Assembly: GCA_002698965.1 (NCBI GenBank)
Contig: PAAT01000102.1
Span: 1 to 64,000 of the forward strand
Direction: 5' to 3'
Source: Rhodopirellula sp.
GTDB taxonomy: Bacteria; Planctomycetota; Planctomycetia; Pirellulales; Pirellulaceae
Length of the DNA: 64,000 nucleotides
This document shows, piece after piece, positions 10,101 through 18,775 of this stretch. The position numbers were made by a program, and so were the translations under genes. Numbering within the stretch: the first letter of the stretch is position 1; each line of letters begins with the position of its first letter. The notes beneath the pieces were generated by a model. That model made no database searches. It had not been told where the DNA came from and saw nothing but the letters and a program-made list of their open reading frames with translations.

Positions 10101-12282
10101 TCGATTTGACATCGGCCTTGCCATCTTGGTCCGTATCTTCGAAATACCAAATGTTTGGAGCGGCTGTCACTAAAATACCGTTTTTCCATGTCATGACGTC
10201 GGAAGGAAATCCCAGGTTATCGACGAATACTGTGGCTTTGTCGTATTGGCCGTCATGATTTGTGTCTTCAAGGTACTTTATGCGGCCGCCGTGTTTTCCA
10301 TTGTCATCCAGCCCTAAAGGGTAATCAGCCATCTCCACCACCCATAAACGTCCATCGGCTCCCCAGTCAAAGGCTACCGGATCCATGACTAGTGGTTCTG
10401 CTGCAACCAATTCGACCTTGAGTCCGGTAATAGTTTGGATGCTATTTAAGGAGGCTTCGGCGGATTTGGGAGGCGGTGGAATATTCTCCAGTAACTGCTC
10501 GAAACTACGACGGTCGACTAACGCTGGCAGGTTCTGAGTAAATTCATTTTGGACCCAAAGGTGTCCGCGACTAAACCATGAGCCGTTGTTAGTCCCCCCC
10601 AATGCAATAACCGGGAGTTCGGTGTCCTCCGGGCGTTGGCCCTTCAAGGCCTGAATCGCCCAGCCTGTTTCTGGAGAGTCAAAGAGATGAAGTTCATAGC
10701 CCCGGCTATTGGATTGCAGGATATCGTCGAAACCATCCTGATTCACATCGGCAAAACGGAATCCGTTGTCCGTTCCTTTATTGGTGACAAACTGCATGGC
10801 TTCGGGAAGACTGTATGGCAGTTCCTTCCATGAATTGTTCTGCCATACAAAAACCTGACCGTCGTTAGTAAAAAGTTCTGAATTTCCATCGCCATCGACG
10901 TCGCGGAACCGCAGGCCCTGGTCAATCCCTTTGATTCCGGTCTTCCATTGGGAGGAATAACCTTCGATACGATCTTTTGTCGGTATCCAGTTTCCATTCA
11001 GGTTTATCCAGACACCTGTGGTGCTGTCCTCGTTGATCCAAAGGCCAGTTTGGCGGCCTTCATGAGTAGAGAAAAATTGAGCATGGGAGTTTGTAAGTCG
11101 GGCAGGGAAAGGTGTTTCTTTCCAGGTGTTTTGTTCAGGAGCATAGACTCGAGTTAGTTGTCTCTGCCCATCTCCAATCAGGACATCCAGATATCCGTCA
11201 CTATTAAGATCGAGGAGACGGACGCCATTGTCACTGCCGTTGTCCGCACGCAAAGAACTGCCTTTGAGTAAGTTCTTATTAATACGCTCGAGGCAGTCTT
11301 TGAATGTCATGAACTTAACGCGTTTGCCGTATTTTGAATGAGCATGATTGATTAATTCAATAATTTGATCGTTGCGGATCCAACCGTGTGGATGAAACAC
11401 AAGTGGGTAGATCCCTTTTTTAATAACCGTCGCATCCAACGCATATTTCATGTCCCGTACGGTATCAGGGTTATTTGAGCGTTGTACGTTTTGAGCTTCC
11501 CAATCGCTGGGAACAACGCACGGGAATTGCCAACACACGCCAGCCTGTATGAAGGGATAAGGGTAGTTTTCAATAGTGTTAACAAATGAGTCGAAAGGAA
11601 TATAGTAAGGGAAACGCGCTTCGCCGTCCTTCCGTGTGGTAATTTCGGTTGGCAATTCAGGATCGTTAGAAGTGAAGACGTTGAACACGGATGAGTCGAT
11701 AGCCAAATGGTTCCCGGCTTCCGTTGTTTTGGCAAATATTTCGTACCAGAACCGTGGGCTGGGGGTGTTGAGCGAGTCGCAGCATGGCATGCGGAACGCA
11801 ACGGCTTTACTGTTGGGGATGGTAGCCATTAGATCGACGCATCGATCATAGGTGCTTTTAGCACGAGCAAAATCAGCACCATTTAAACAGGGGCATGGAT
11901 GGTCGATAGTATGGACTTCAAGGCTTAGTCCTTCCTTGATCCAGGATTGTAGTTGGGGATCTTCGGGATTTACGGTGTTGGTAAAGATACTTACCGGTGC
12001 CCGCCCCTCTATTTCATGTAGACGATCGAGGATTGGGCGTAAATAATTCTCGTAGGTGTTCGGATCTCGCATATCGTCGATGGAAAGAATGACAACGGCG
12101 TCAACATCCGCTTCGCCGATCCATTGCGGAGTAATAAGACGAGCAAATTCCTGTTCCACGTAATAGGGGTTGCGATCGGTCAGGTAGGTATAGCGATTGC
12201 CATTAGGAGCAGCATTGGCAGCCAACGCGGAAGCATGGAGACAATATACCAGTAGAGCAACGAAGAGGAGTTGGTTTTTCAT
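7192..12282 (-). CDS. Giant fusion: polysaccharide deacetylase + FG-GAP + PVC-type dehydrogenase + HEAT + cytochrome c + CBM-like
   Basis: A 1696-residue exported protein with a Sec signal at 1-22. Domains in order: a NodB-like polysaccharide deacetylase (about 55-330) with the motifs SIDD (67-70), HTIDH (124-128), RMP (164-166) and FHPHGW (296-301); FG-GAP/VCBS-like repeats with calcium-type loops (DLNSDG, DVDGDG, DVNQDG, about 345-580); a membrane-bound-dehydrogenase-type propeller (about 610-1010); HEAT-like helices (about 1030-1400); a cytochrome c domain with CSACH near 1428 and a later MMP; and a carbohydrate-binding-like beta domain (about 1560-1696). The deacetylase motifs look intact. 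It is the last gene of a three-gene run with DUF1549/DUF1553 and DUF1501 upstream. Removal of acyl groups plus sugar oxidation on one polymer is inference. Confidence 0.9.
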   Translation of the reverse strand: MKNQLLFVALLVYCLHASALAANAAPNGNRYTYLTDRNPYYVEQEFARLITPQWIGEADVDAVVILSIDDMRDPNTYENYLRPILDRLHEIEGRAPVSIFTNTVNPEDPQLQSWIKEGLSLEVHTIDHPCPCLNGADFARAKSTYDRCVDLMATIPNSKAVAFRMPCCDSLNTPSPRFWYEIFAKTTEAGNHLAIDSSVFNVFTSNDPELPTEITTRKDGEARFPYYIPFDSFVNTIENYPYPFIQAGVCWQFPCVVPSDWEAQNVQRSNNPDTVRDMKYALDATVIKKGIYPLVFHPHGWIRNDQIIELINHAHSKYGKRVKFMTFKDCLERINKNLLKGSSLRADNGSDNGVRLLDLNSDGYLDVLIGDGQRQLTRVYAPEQNTWKETPFPARLTNSHAQFFSTHEGRQTGLWINEDSTTGVWINLNGNWIPTKDRIEGYSSQWKTGIKGIDQGLRFRDVDGDGNSELFTNDGQVFVWQNNSWKELPYSLPEAMQFVTNKGTDNGFRFADVNQDGFDDILQSNSRGYELHLFDSPETGWAIQALKGQRPEDTELPVIALGGTNNGSWFSRGHLWVQNEFTQNLPALVDRRSFEQLLENIPPPPKSAEASLNSIQTITGLKVELVAAEPLVMDPVAFDWGADGRLWVVEMADYPLGLDDNGKHGGRIKYLEDTNHDGQYDKATVFVDNLGFPSDVMTWKNGILVTAAPNIWYFEDTDQDGKADVKSILFEGFAEGNQQHRVNGLRWGLDNWIYLANGDSDGVVHSIKTGQRINIAGRDLKLRPDTGEMIALAGETQHGRNRDDWGNWWGANNSNPMFQFVMTDHYHARNPHVAPPGSRHAVATIQNSPLFPVSRIMSHWEGYRPPAPGQPSRFTSACSTTMYRDTLLGANVNRSMLVSEPVHNLIHRRHIRMNGLLMHSSKPEAEDNTEFLRSTDSWFRPTTIRTGPDGALYFADIYRLVIEHPEWIDDQTEKELDLREGSDKGRIYRIVPEDTPLRPYNFPARTDQPQFVKDLSHPNGWVRDHAHMQLVWNQGDHTIDNQLTATALKNRSPLARLHALSVLSGRDSLDVQTVVEALKDEHAEVRRLAIRLSEGLADTAKAPVISEVLLRLGKTEQAPQVLLQLAYSLGEFKTAEVPLSLATILQRQPDNRYIVGAALSSTSTRSTEVLRHYQILTGNTPNTTILSGLLATSLAANEQNAISRLAQQLLTSETGPPQIWQFAALNRVQQLLEQQDTNLQETLGKPAEKEILQQFSSQARVLATNDDQPIEGRRAAFEFLLATSANIDIPILRALLTPQTPTDLQTVAIAFINRHASGEITQSLLEDWTSIDPLISDQLITVLIRDTESTRVLLEAVKAKTLKPDSFNATHRQTLLAHPVEEIRSEALIFFGMTTDNQRQDLIKRYLTVTLQEGGDVTRGEELFTKNCSACHRLNNKGAAVGPNLHGLKNKSSEFLTTHILDPNKAVEDKFRNYSILTIRGKIITGLVTEQTAISLTVTAAKGEATTILRKDIEEDGLKRTGQSMMPVGLEKFLSPEGMTDVISFIQANQTPPKSFAGNMPIKVKLQNGQYSLPASQAAIYGDTIVFEGKYGNIGFWGSENDRAVWTIDIQKAGEYNVILDWAAPQNTAGNHFELTSGKSGFVGTVTATESWDDYQQKKIGSITLPTGTIQLTFTSSGPINGFLLDLRTLSLVPSK

Positions 12283-12349
12283 AGCTCTATGTTACCTCGT
12301 TGATAAAGTCGGGCTCAATTCATCGCCGGGGTGCAACGACGAATGTTGT

Positions 12350-13798
12350 TTAGGAGAGTATGTCGTGAAGAACTTCGCCCGCAACATCGGTCAACCGGAA
12401 ATCTCGGCCATTAAAGCGATACGTCAGCTTTTCGTGGTTGAGACCCATCTGGTGTAAAACGGTTGCCTGAATGTCATGGGCAGTAACACGCCGTTCAACC
12501 GATTTGTAACCAAATTCGTCAGTTGCTCCGTATTGCGCCCCGCCCTTGAATCCGCCGCCGGCAAACCAAGTCGTAAAGGCATTCGGGTTGTGGTCGCGTC
12601 CGGCGCTACCCTGTGAATCAGACGTGCGACCAAATTCCCCGCCATAGATAACAATAGTATCTTCCAGCAGGCCTCGTTGTTTGAGGTCCGTAAGAAGTGC
12701 GGCGGTGGGTTGATCGACTGTCGATGCACAGGTTCCGTGGTTTTGTCGGATGTCACTGTGACCATCCCAGGGTACATCACTCACTCCTCCTCCCGGTGTT
12801 TTCGGGATGGAGGCAAAAACCTGAACAAAACGAACACCTCGCTCAATCATTCTCCGGGCCAGCAGGCATTGCCGGCCGTAGTCCTTGGATTCAGTCCGGT
12901 TAAGCCCGTACATTTCATGGATATACTCGGGTTCCTGAGAGATATCGAAAGCTTCTGGTGCTGCACTTTGCATACGGTAAGCAAGTTCGAAGGATTCCAA
13001 GCGAGCGTTCAGGTCACGGTCGAATGGTCGTTGATCGGCGTGTTGGCGGTTCGCGTTGTTGAGTGTGTCCAAAAGGGAACGCTGAGGCACCCCCTCCAAC
13101 TCTTTGAGTTGTTCCAGATTGTCAATGGGCTTGGCAGCTCGTGGATCCAGTGAAGTTGCCTGATAGACAGAGGGTAAAAACCCGGAAGACCAAATAGGGT
13201 CTCCGCCGCGGGGTTTCGTCCCGTGCATGACGACATACGAGGGTAGATTAGAGTTGGAGCTTCCCAGACCATAACTCATCCATGACCCCATGCTTGGAAA
13301 GCCCTGGCGTATCATCCCGCCGTTAAGTTCCAGCATGGCCGGCGTATGGTTGTTTGATTGAGAATGACAGGAATAGACAAAAGCGATGTCATCGGCATGT
13401 TTGGCGAGGTTTGGGAAAATCTCAGATATCCAAGCTCCTGACGCACCATGTTGCTTGAATCGGAAAGGAGATTTCAGGCATTTGCCGCTGGTCGTAAAGA
13501 ATCCTGTTTTTGGATCAGCCCCTGCGAGTGCCTGGCCATCGCGTTTCCCAAGTTCCGGCTTGTAGTCAAAAGTGTCGACCTGACTGGGACTGCCGGTTTG
13601 GAATAACCAGATGATCGCTTTCGCCTTTGGTTTGTAATGTGACGAGCGTTCTGCCAGTGGGTTGTTGTTCTCTGCAGCATGAATGACCCCTTCTTGATGG
13701 AGTAGGTCGGTAATCGCCAGACTGCCAAAGCCCATTCCGGCCTTCATCAAGAATTGTCGACGCGTATTGCTTGGAGCGAGAGGGTGATTGTGATTCAT
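12350..13798 (-). CDS. DUF1501 family Tat-exported protein (class paired with DUF1549/1553)
   Basis: A 482-residue protein with a twin-arginine signal (NTRRQFLMKAGMGFG). It shows the DUF1501 hallmarks: GSPSQVDTFDYKP after the signal, a GGEFGRTSDSQ block, GRDHNPNAF and a final LGLNHEKLTYRFNGRD-type ending. DUF1501 belongs to the alkaline phosphatase/sulfatase fold group, with Asp/His metal-ligand candidates in GRDH, but no reaction has been established to my knowledge. The gene starts 12 bases after the DUF1549/DUF1553 gene stops and ends 67 bases before the giant fusion, so these three are probably one operon. Its C-terminal signature matches the DUF1501 at 33269 and differs from the five others in the window. 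Confidence 0.9.
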   Translation of the reverse strand: MNHNHPLAPSNTRRQFLMKAGMGFGSLAITDLLHQEGVIHAAENNNPLAERSSHYKPKAKAIIWLFQTGSPSQVDTFDYKPELGKRDGQALAGADPKTGFFTTSGKCLKSPFRFKQHGASGAWISEIFPNLAKHADDIAFVYSCHSQSNNHTPAMLELNGGMIRQGFPSMGSWMSYGLGSSNSNLPSYVVMHGTKPRGGDPIWSSGFLPSVYQATSLDPRAAKPIDNLEQLKELEGVPQRSLLDTLNNANRQHADQRPFDRDLNARLESFELAYRMQSAAPEAFDISQEPEYIHEMYGLNRTESKDYGRQCLLARRMIERGVRFVQVFASIPKTPGGGVSDVPWDGHSDIRQNHGTCASTVDQPTAALLTDLKQRGLLEDTIVIYGGEFGRTSDSQGSAGRDHNPNAFTTWFAGGGFKGGAQYGATDEFGYKSVERRVTAHDIQATVLHQMGLNHEKLTYRFNGRDFRLTDVAGEVLHDILS

Positions 13799-13810
13799 GG
13801 TTTTCCAATG

Positions 13811-16800
13811 CTAGTCGATATAAATAAATTCATTCATACAAAGTACGAGATGACAGAAGTCACGGACAGCCAGTTGTTCAGCATGGGCGTCTCCACCTCG
13901 TTTTTCGGTCTGGGACTGGATGAACTGATTCATGGTTTGTATTTCGTCGGCCGTGGCAGATCGGGACAAGGCTAACTCGTAAGTTGATGTAATGACCTGT
14001 TCGATGGGGGTTTCGTTTGTTGCACGCACTCGTGCTGCAAATTGAGTTGCATACTCTCGAATGAGTGGAGCGTTTAGTAATGCCAGAGCCTGAGGGGCCA
14101 CTGTGCTTTGTTCCCGAGTCGCAATTCCCTGCATGGCATCCGGAGCATCGAAAAGCTTTAGTAATGGGATGAGTTGACCACGTTTTACCGTGAAGTAAAT
14201 GCTGCGGCGGTTGCTTCGTTCATTGAGTGTTCCCTTGCCGTAGTGAGTGAGATCGATATTCCCACTCATTAAAAGGATCGTATCACGAATGATCTCAGCT
14301 TCTAATCGTCTTGCGGATCGCCGCCATAGTAGTAGGTTTTCAGGGTCTTGCTGAACTCCGGCGTCGGATTTTGCATTGCCTTGCATGTAGGTTGCGCTGG
14401 ACATAATTAGTTTGTGAATCGGTTTCAAACGCCACTCGTTCTTGATTAACTGCTCAGCCAGGTAGTCAAGAAGTAGTGGATGACTGGGGGATTCTCCACG
14501 AGTTCCGAAGTCACTTGGCGTTGCAACGATGCCTCGGCCGAAGTGGTGATACCAGAGTCGGTTTACCAAAACTCGAGCTGACAAGTGCCCAGCCCCCAAC
14601 GTTTCATCCGTTAGCCAATGGGCAAGTGTTTCACGACCTCTCAAGGGCTCATTCAGGGTGTTCCCGGCAGTGGTCCAAAAAGTTTCATCCTTTTCAGCAT
14701 CCGTAAGGACTTGAAGGAAACCAGGGGCAGCGAGACTCTCTTTGTTATCGGAATTGCCGCGGCGCAAGTGATAGACCTTGTAAGTGTCTTCACCGAATTG
14801 ATAAGTGCTCCCTTTGTGTCTGGCGGCAAAGACTGGAACATTAGCAGGGGAGGGTTTAGAAAGTTCGTGGAATTTGACAGGTTGTTCCAGGTTAAGGTAA
14901 CCCAGATCGTACCCCTTATACCAGTCAAGCAGTCGTTTCTTTTGTCCCTCATTTCGTTTGTCAGGTGCAAGGGCTAAAATGTTGCGAACATCCTCCGGTT
15001 CTTTTCCGTGGGTTGCTTTGAAATAGAACCCAGTCTTGCCACCACCATTGGTGATCTTCATAAGGATTGCATTTCGGCCTTCAGCCAGTTGGATCGTTAG
15101 CTTTTCCTGATCTGCTTTAGCGTCCGTGCGAGCAACGTTTTTATTTAAAACTTTACGTCCATTCACCCAGACCTGAATCCCGTCGTCACTGCCTAGTGAT
15201 AAATGGACAGGCTGAGGTCTGGAGGAATCGATGACTCGGTAAAGAAAATTAGCACTGTTCTCACCACTTAACAGCTCGTTATGTGCTGTCCCGTCTTCCC
15301 AGTCGGCATGCTCTTTCCACTTCAGGCCACCCTCGTAGGTGAGGCTTAGGTCGATGGTATTCTCAGGTGGATAAACCGTCCCAAACGCTTCATTATGATT
15401 TGCGGCTTTGAACGGACCCACATGATGCCAACTTCGGAGAGAGGCCACGGAATTGTTGGCTAGCGTAACGAGCGTTACGCGGAAACCAACCTGCTTTGTC
15501 TGTCCCGTTAGCTTAATCAGGATTTCATTGTCGCCCTTCTTGATTGGCACGCTCAGTTTATATTGTCCGATGACAGTGCCGGCAGATTCTTTCGCTTTCA
15601 ATACTTCTACCTGATTAACCCACACGGAAATGTTGTTGGCAGACGTCACGGTAAAAGTCGCGGTTTGGTCGATAGGGGAAATTACTTTGCGGAACACATA
15701 ATGGGCTGAATTTGGAGAATGTTCTATCAAACCCGATTCCCCTTCTTTCCAGTCTGGCTTCTCTTGCCATGTGATGGATCCATCCTTATACGATGCCTGG
15801 AGATCAATACCTTGTTCAGGGGCAAAAGCGGTATCCAGAGCCTCTTGAGGACTGTTTGCCGGGAAGGCACCAGCATAATGCCAGGCGGCTTGCGAAAGAG
15901 GTGCTGTTTCGGGGGTCGGTACGGCTACAGAAACCCACTGCTTGAAATTGTCCGGCAAGATGTCAGTCGTATACTGATTGAGCGCGGCGGTGAGGGGACG
16001 GAGCGCATCATCATAGACTTTCATGTTGGCCAGAAATTCTTCCGGTTTGGAGTTTAACTGTACGTCGGCACTACCAACTTCGGCAAAGTTCGCTACGAAT
16101 CGATAATAATCGTGTTTCGGAAGAGGATCGAATTTGTGACTATGGCACCGCGCACAGCCGACGGTCAATCCAAGGACAGACGTGCCGAGTGTACTCACAA
16201 TATCATCGAGCTGTTCATAGCGACTTCTTTCGCGTTCTTTTTGTGTTTGCTGGGATGTAAAGGGCCCGGCCACAAGGAAACCTGTGGCGGCGAAACTTGT
16301 TCTTGCAGTGAGGTATTCGTCTGTTGTCGTGAAATCGGTTTTTGTTTTGATGTCACCCGCAAGCTGTGCATCTAGAAATTGGTCATATGGCAGGTCCTGA
16401 TTAATAGCCCGGATAACCCAGTCGCGGTAATGCCAGGCATTGGGGCGATCCTTATCAAATGCGTATCCGTTGCTTTCGGCGAAGCGTACAATGTCGAGCC
16501 AGTGTCTCCCCCAACGTTCTCCAAAGTGTTCGTCGGCCATCAATTGATCGAGTAGCTTGGAATAGGCTCCCTCAAAATCGTCTTCTGCCGCCTTAATAAA
16601 CGCCGCGACAGCATCCGGTGAGGGCGGCAGGCCTATGAGGTCAAAGTAGGCGCGTCGAATCAACGTTCTGTAAGAAGCAATTGTGTTGGGGGTGATCCCT
16701 TTTTCGTCCTGACGGGCGCGTACATAGCGGTCGATGTCATTGCGTATCCAGCCCATATCCTGGACATCTGGTGGTTGCGACGTTTGTAGTCGTTGAAAGG

Positions 16801-17242
16801 CCCAGTGTTTACGGCCGGCTTCAATATCGACTTCCGCAGTGGCAATGGCTGCTCCTTCCCGAGGGTCCGGCGCACCAATGGTGATCCAGTGTTCGAAATG
16901 TCCAATGATTTCAGCTGGCAGTTTTCCAGCAGGTGGCATTTCAAATCCGTCATGATTCAAAGCAGAGAGCAAAAGGCTTTCGGCAGGTTTTCCCGGTACA
17001 ACAGCAGGTCCACTTTCACCACCCTTGGCGGAACCCGCTCGTGTGTCTAGTAGCAAGGCTCCTTTTAAGTTGTTTTTCGCAACGGCTTCGGCACTGTGGC
17101 ATTCGTAGCAGTGCTTAACGAGCATCGGACGAATCTTGGCTTCGAAGAAATCAAGTCCAGCCCTGTCTTCCTCCTGGCATTTCGCAACCGAGTGCAGCAG
17201 TACAAGGGTCAATGTCAGGATAGATTTGATCGAGTAGGGCAT
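13811..17242 (-). CDS. DUF1549/DUF1553 cytochrome c-like protein with tandem beta-sandwich insert
   Basis: An 1143-residue exported protein with a Sec signal (1-22). The N-terminal planctomycete cytochrome domain carries CYECH at 45-49; DUF1549 spans about 165-385 and holds a second CARCH at 363-367 followed by SHKFDPL. DUF1553 occupies about 790-1110 (RVLVNRLWYHHFGRGIV, RRLEAEIIRDTIL). Between them lie two similar domains (about 454-593 and 604-745), each starting WHYAGAF or WHHVGPF and containing ISVWVNQ or IQVWVNG, as in galactose-binding-like or PA14-like sandwiches. It heads the operon with DUF1501 and the fusion protein. The biochemical role of the family is unknown; heme attachment is inferred from the motifs. 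Confidence 0.92.
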   Translation of the reverse strand: MPYSIKSILTLTLVLLHSVAKCQEEDRAGLDFFEAKIRPMLVKHCYECHSAEAVAKNNLKGALLLDTRAGSAKGGESGPAVVPGKPAESLLLSALNHDGFEMPPAGKLPAEIIGHFEHWITIGAPDPREGAAIATAEVDIEAGRKHWAFQRLQTSQPPDVQDMGWIRNDIDRYVRARQDEKGITPNTIASYRTLIRRAYFDLIGLPPSPDAVAAFIKAAEDDFEGAYSKLLDQLMADEHFGERWGRHWLDIVRFAESNGYAFDKDRPNAWHYRDWVIRAINQDLPYDQFLDAQLAGDIKTKTDFTTTDEYLTARTSFAATGFLVAGPFTSQQTQKERERSRYEQLDDIVSTLGTSVLGLTVGCARCHSHKFDPLPKHDYYRFVANFAEVGSADVQLNSKPEEFLANMKVYDDALRPLTAALNQYTTDILPDNFKQWVSVAVPTPETAPLSQAAWHYAGAFPANSPQEALDTAFAPEQGIDLQASYKDGSITWQEKPDWKEGESGLIEHSPNSAHYVFRKVISPIDQTATFTVTSANNISVWVNQVEVLKAKESAGTVIGQYKLSVPIKKGDNEILIKLTGQTKQVGFRVTLVTLANNSVASLRSWHHVGPFKAANHNEAFGTVYPPENTIDLSLTYEGGLKWKEHADWEDGTAHNELLSGENSANFLYRVIDSSRPQPVHLSLGSDDGIQVWVNGRKVLNKNVARTDAKADQEKLTIQLAEGRNAILMKITNGGGKTGFYFKATHGKEPEDVRNILALAPDKRNEGQKKRLLDWYKGYDLGYLNLEQPVKFHELSKPSPANVPVFAARHKGSTYQFGEDTYKVYHLRRGNSDNKESLAAPGFLQVLTDAEKDETFWTTAGNTLNEPLRGRETLAHWLTDETLGAGHLSARVLVNRLWYHHFGRGIVATPSDFGTRGESPSHPLLLDYLAEQLIKNEWRLKPIHKLIMSSATYMQGNAKSDAGVQQDPENLLLWRRSARRLEAEIIRDTILLMSGNIDLTHYGKGTLNERSNRRSIYFTVKRGQLIPLLKLFDAPDAMQGIATREQSTVAPQALALLNAPLIREYATQFAARVRATNETPIEQVITSTYELALSRSATADEIQTMNQFIQSQTEKRGGDAHAEQLAVRDFCHLVLCMNEFIYID

Positions 17243-17378
17243 TTGTTGACCGGCGGCTGTCGTAATGGGGCGTGGGTTTTCTTTTTTAAACTCTCATTTA
17301 TTATACATTAAGAACTTGGTTATTACGCTTATTCGTAACGTCGCTACTCAATGAGAAATTCTCTGGAGTCATAGTTTT

Positions 17379-17801
17379 TTGTCATCCCCTAAAGTTGTTG
17401 TAGGTTTCAGGAAGGTCGTCATGATGACGGCTGCTGCGATCTGCTTTGGACTGGCATTTTTGGGGGCTTTATTACCCGGGTTGCCGGCAACTCCTTTCTT
17501 GTTGCTAACCAGCTTTTTACTACTAAGGACATCCCCGAATTTAAATTCACGCCTGAGGCGATCGAAGATGTTCGGCCCGATCCTAACTGATTGGGAAGAA
17601 TATGGTGGTGTCCGCTCTCACGTTAAAATGAAGGCAGTCTTTGTTGTCATCATCTCGATAAGTCTGACGATGTACTTTGGACCGGAGATTGTCTGGCTGC
17701 GTTGGCTTGTGGGGGCATTGGCTGTTGTTGGAATTTTCGTAATCTACCGATTGCCTGTTGCAAAAGGAAGTGACGATTTACCTGATCGCGATGCGGTCTA
17801 G
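17379..17801 (+). CDS. DUF454 (YbaN-like) inner-membrane protein
   Basis: A 140-residue membrane protein with three or four hydrophobic segments. The segment FGLAFLGALLPGLPATPFLLL is the DUF454 signature, followed by RTSPNLNSRLRRSKMFGPILTDW, the usual cytoplasmic loop that ends in a Trp. The C-terminal half has two more helices (VVIISISLTMYFG, WLVGALAVVGIFVIYRLP). The family is widespread and has no agreed function. The gene is transcribed away from the DUF1549/DUF1553 gene, 136 bases distant, and its last 24 bases overlap the end of the oppositely oriented oxidoreductase gene. Confidence 0.85.
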   Translation: MSSPKVVVGFRKVVMMTAAAICFGLAFLGALLPGLPATPFLLLTSFLLLRTSPNLNSRLRRSKMFGPILTDWEEYGGVRSHVKMKAVFVVIISISLTMYFGPEIVWLRWLVGALAVVGIFVIYRLPVAKGSDDLPDRDAV

Positions 17802-18746
17802 TTCGTTCATCCAACGTTGTAATTGCAGGCCATCCTGGTATCTCGCTCCTATCGGAACCATCTGTTCTCCGGTGATCACACGAAGGAAACAACGTTGTTC
17901 CTCGATCATCATCCCAGTAGCACCAGTTTCATCCGCTGTAATCTCCAAGGCTAAAGGCCACTGAGCCTGCTCGTCATTCCAGATCTGGATGGGACGTGGA
18001 TTAGGCGATAGGCGAGCGGCCCATCCTTCGCCGAAGAGTTCCATGCGATCAAACCCACGAGGAGGCATTCCAGCGGGCGTCATGTAGCTGGCGCTAAAAC
18101 GGGCGAGAAAACCTGATGGCCAGATTAGCTGAGCGTTTGCCAGATCGATTTGTCCGTTAGTTGTTAAGTGGTACTGACAACTAAAGCTACGTGGTTCCTC
18201 AGCATTGGTTAATGCCTGAGCACAATACAGGTCATGCACCATTGCCGCGTGGAGTGGGTTTTCGCCTTCAAAGTCATGAACAATCGATGCAGGACGGTGG
18301 CGTACGGCATCCATGTGCGTTAACTCGGGTCTTCCTGAAGCTTCCTGACGGAGTGCCTTGAACTCGCTGTTAAATAGAAGGATATGCCCGAGCATGAGGT
18401 TAGACGAATCCCCTTTAACCAATGGGGCTAAACGTTCTGCCTCTTTCAGGTCATTAGCGATTGGCTTTTCCAAAAGCACATGGTGTCCGGCTTCCAGAAG
18501 TTTTTGAGCTACTGAAACGTGCTGACTGGTAGTGCACGCAACAATCCAGGCCGTGGCCCCGGACTGCTCGATTGCCGTGTCTAGATTGGTATAGCCTGTC
18601 GTGGACGGGATCTCTTCCAGCAACTTTTCGACACTTTCCTGACGTCGGGCTACAACGGCAGTCAAATGAACGTTTTCTAGCGTTAAAAGGGTTAAAGCAT
18701 GTAAACGCCCAAAGCGTCCTAAGCCAATGACACCGCACTTAATCAT
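17778..18746 (-). CDS. Gfo/Idh/MocA family NAD(P)-dependent oxidoreductase
   Basis: A 322-residue cytoplasmic oxidoreductase. The N-terminal Rossmann fold shows VIGLGRFGRLHALTL (GxGxxG type) and the family's EKP motif (LLEKPIANDLKEAERL, about residue 93). The C-terminal half fits the alpha/beta substrate domain. The family oxidises or reduces sugars and cyclitols with NAD(P). It lies last in a minus-strand run after the sulfatase (29 bases apart), consistent with processing a sugar released by that enzyme, which is inference. The end of the coding region overlaps the convergent DUF454 gene by 24 bases. Confidence 0.9.
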   Translation of the reverse strand: MIKCGVIGLGRFGRLHALTLLTLENVHLTAVVARRQESVEKLLEEIPSTTGYTNLDTAIEQSGATAWIVACTTSQHVSVAQKLLEAGHHVLLEKPIANDLKEAERLAPLVKGDSSNLMLGHILLFNSEFKALRQEASGRPELTHMDAVRHRPASIVHDFEGENPLHAAMVHDLYCAQALTNAEEPRSFSCQYHLTTNGQIDLANAQLIWPSGFLARFSASYMTPAGMPPRGFDRMELFGEGWAARLSPNPRPIQIWNDEQAQWPLALEITADETGATGMMIEEQRCFLRVITGEQMVPIGARYQDGLQLQRWMNELDRIAIR

Positions 18747-18775
18747 CGATTATGAAATCCTTTTGGTGCTAAGGT

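Noticed and set aside
12677..13153. 158-codon plus-strand frame antisense to the DUF1501 at 12350
   Set aside because: It is a shadow of the real gene; composition and sequence show no protein-like features.
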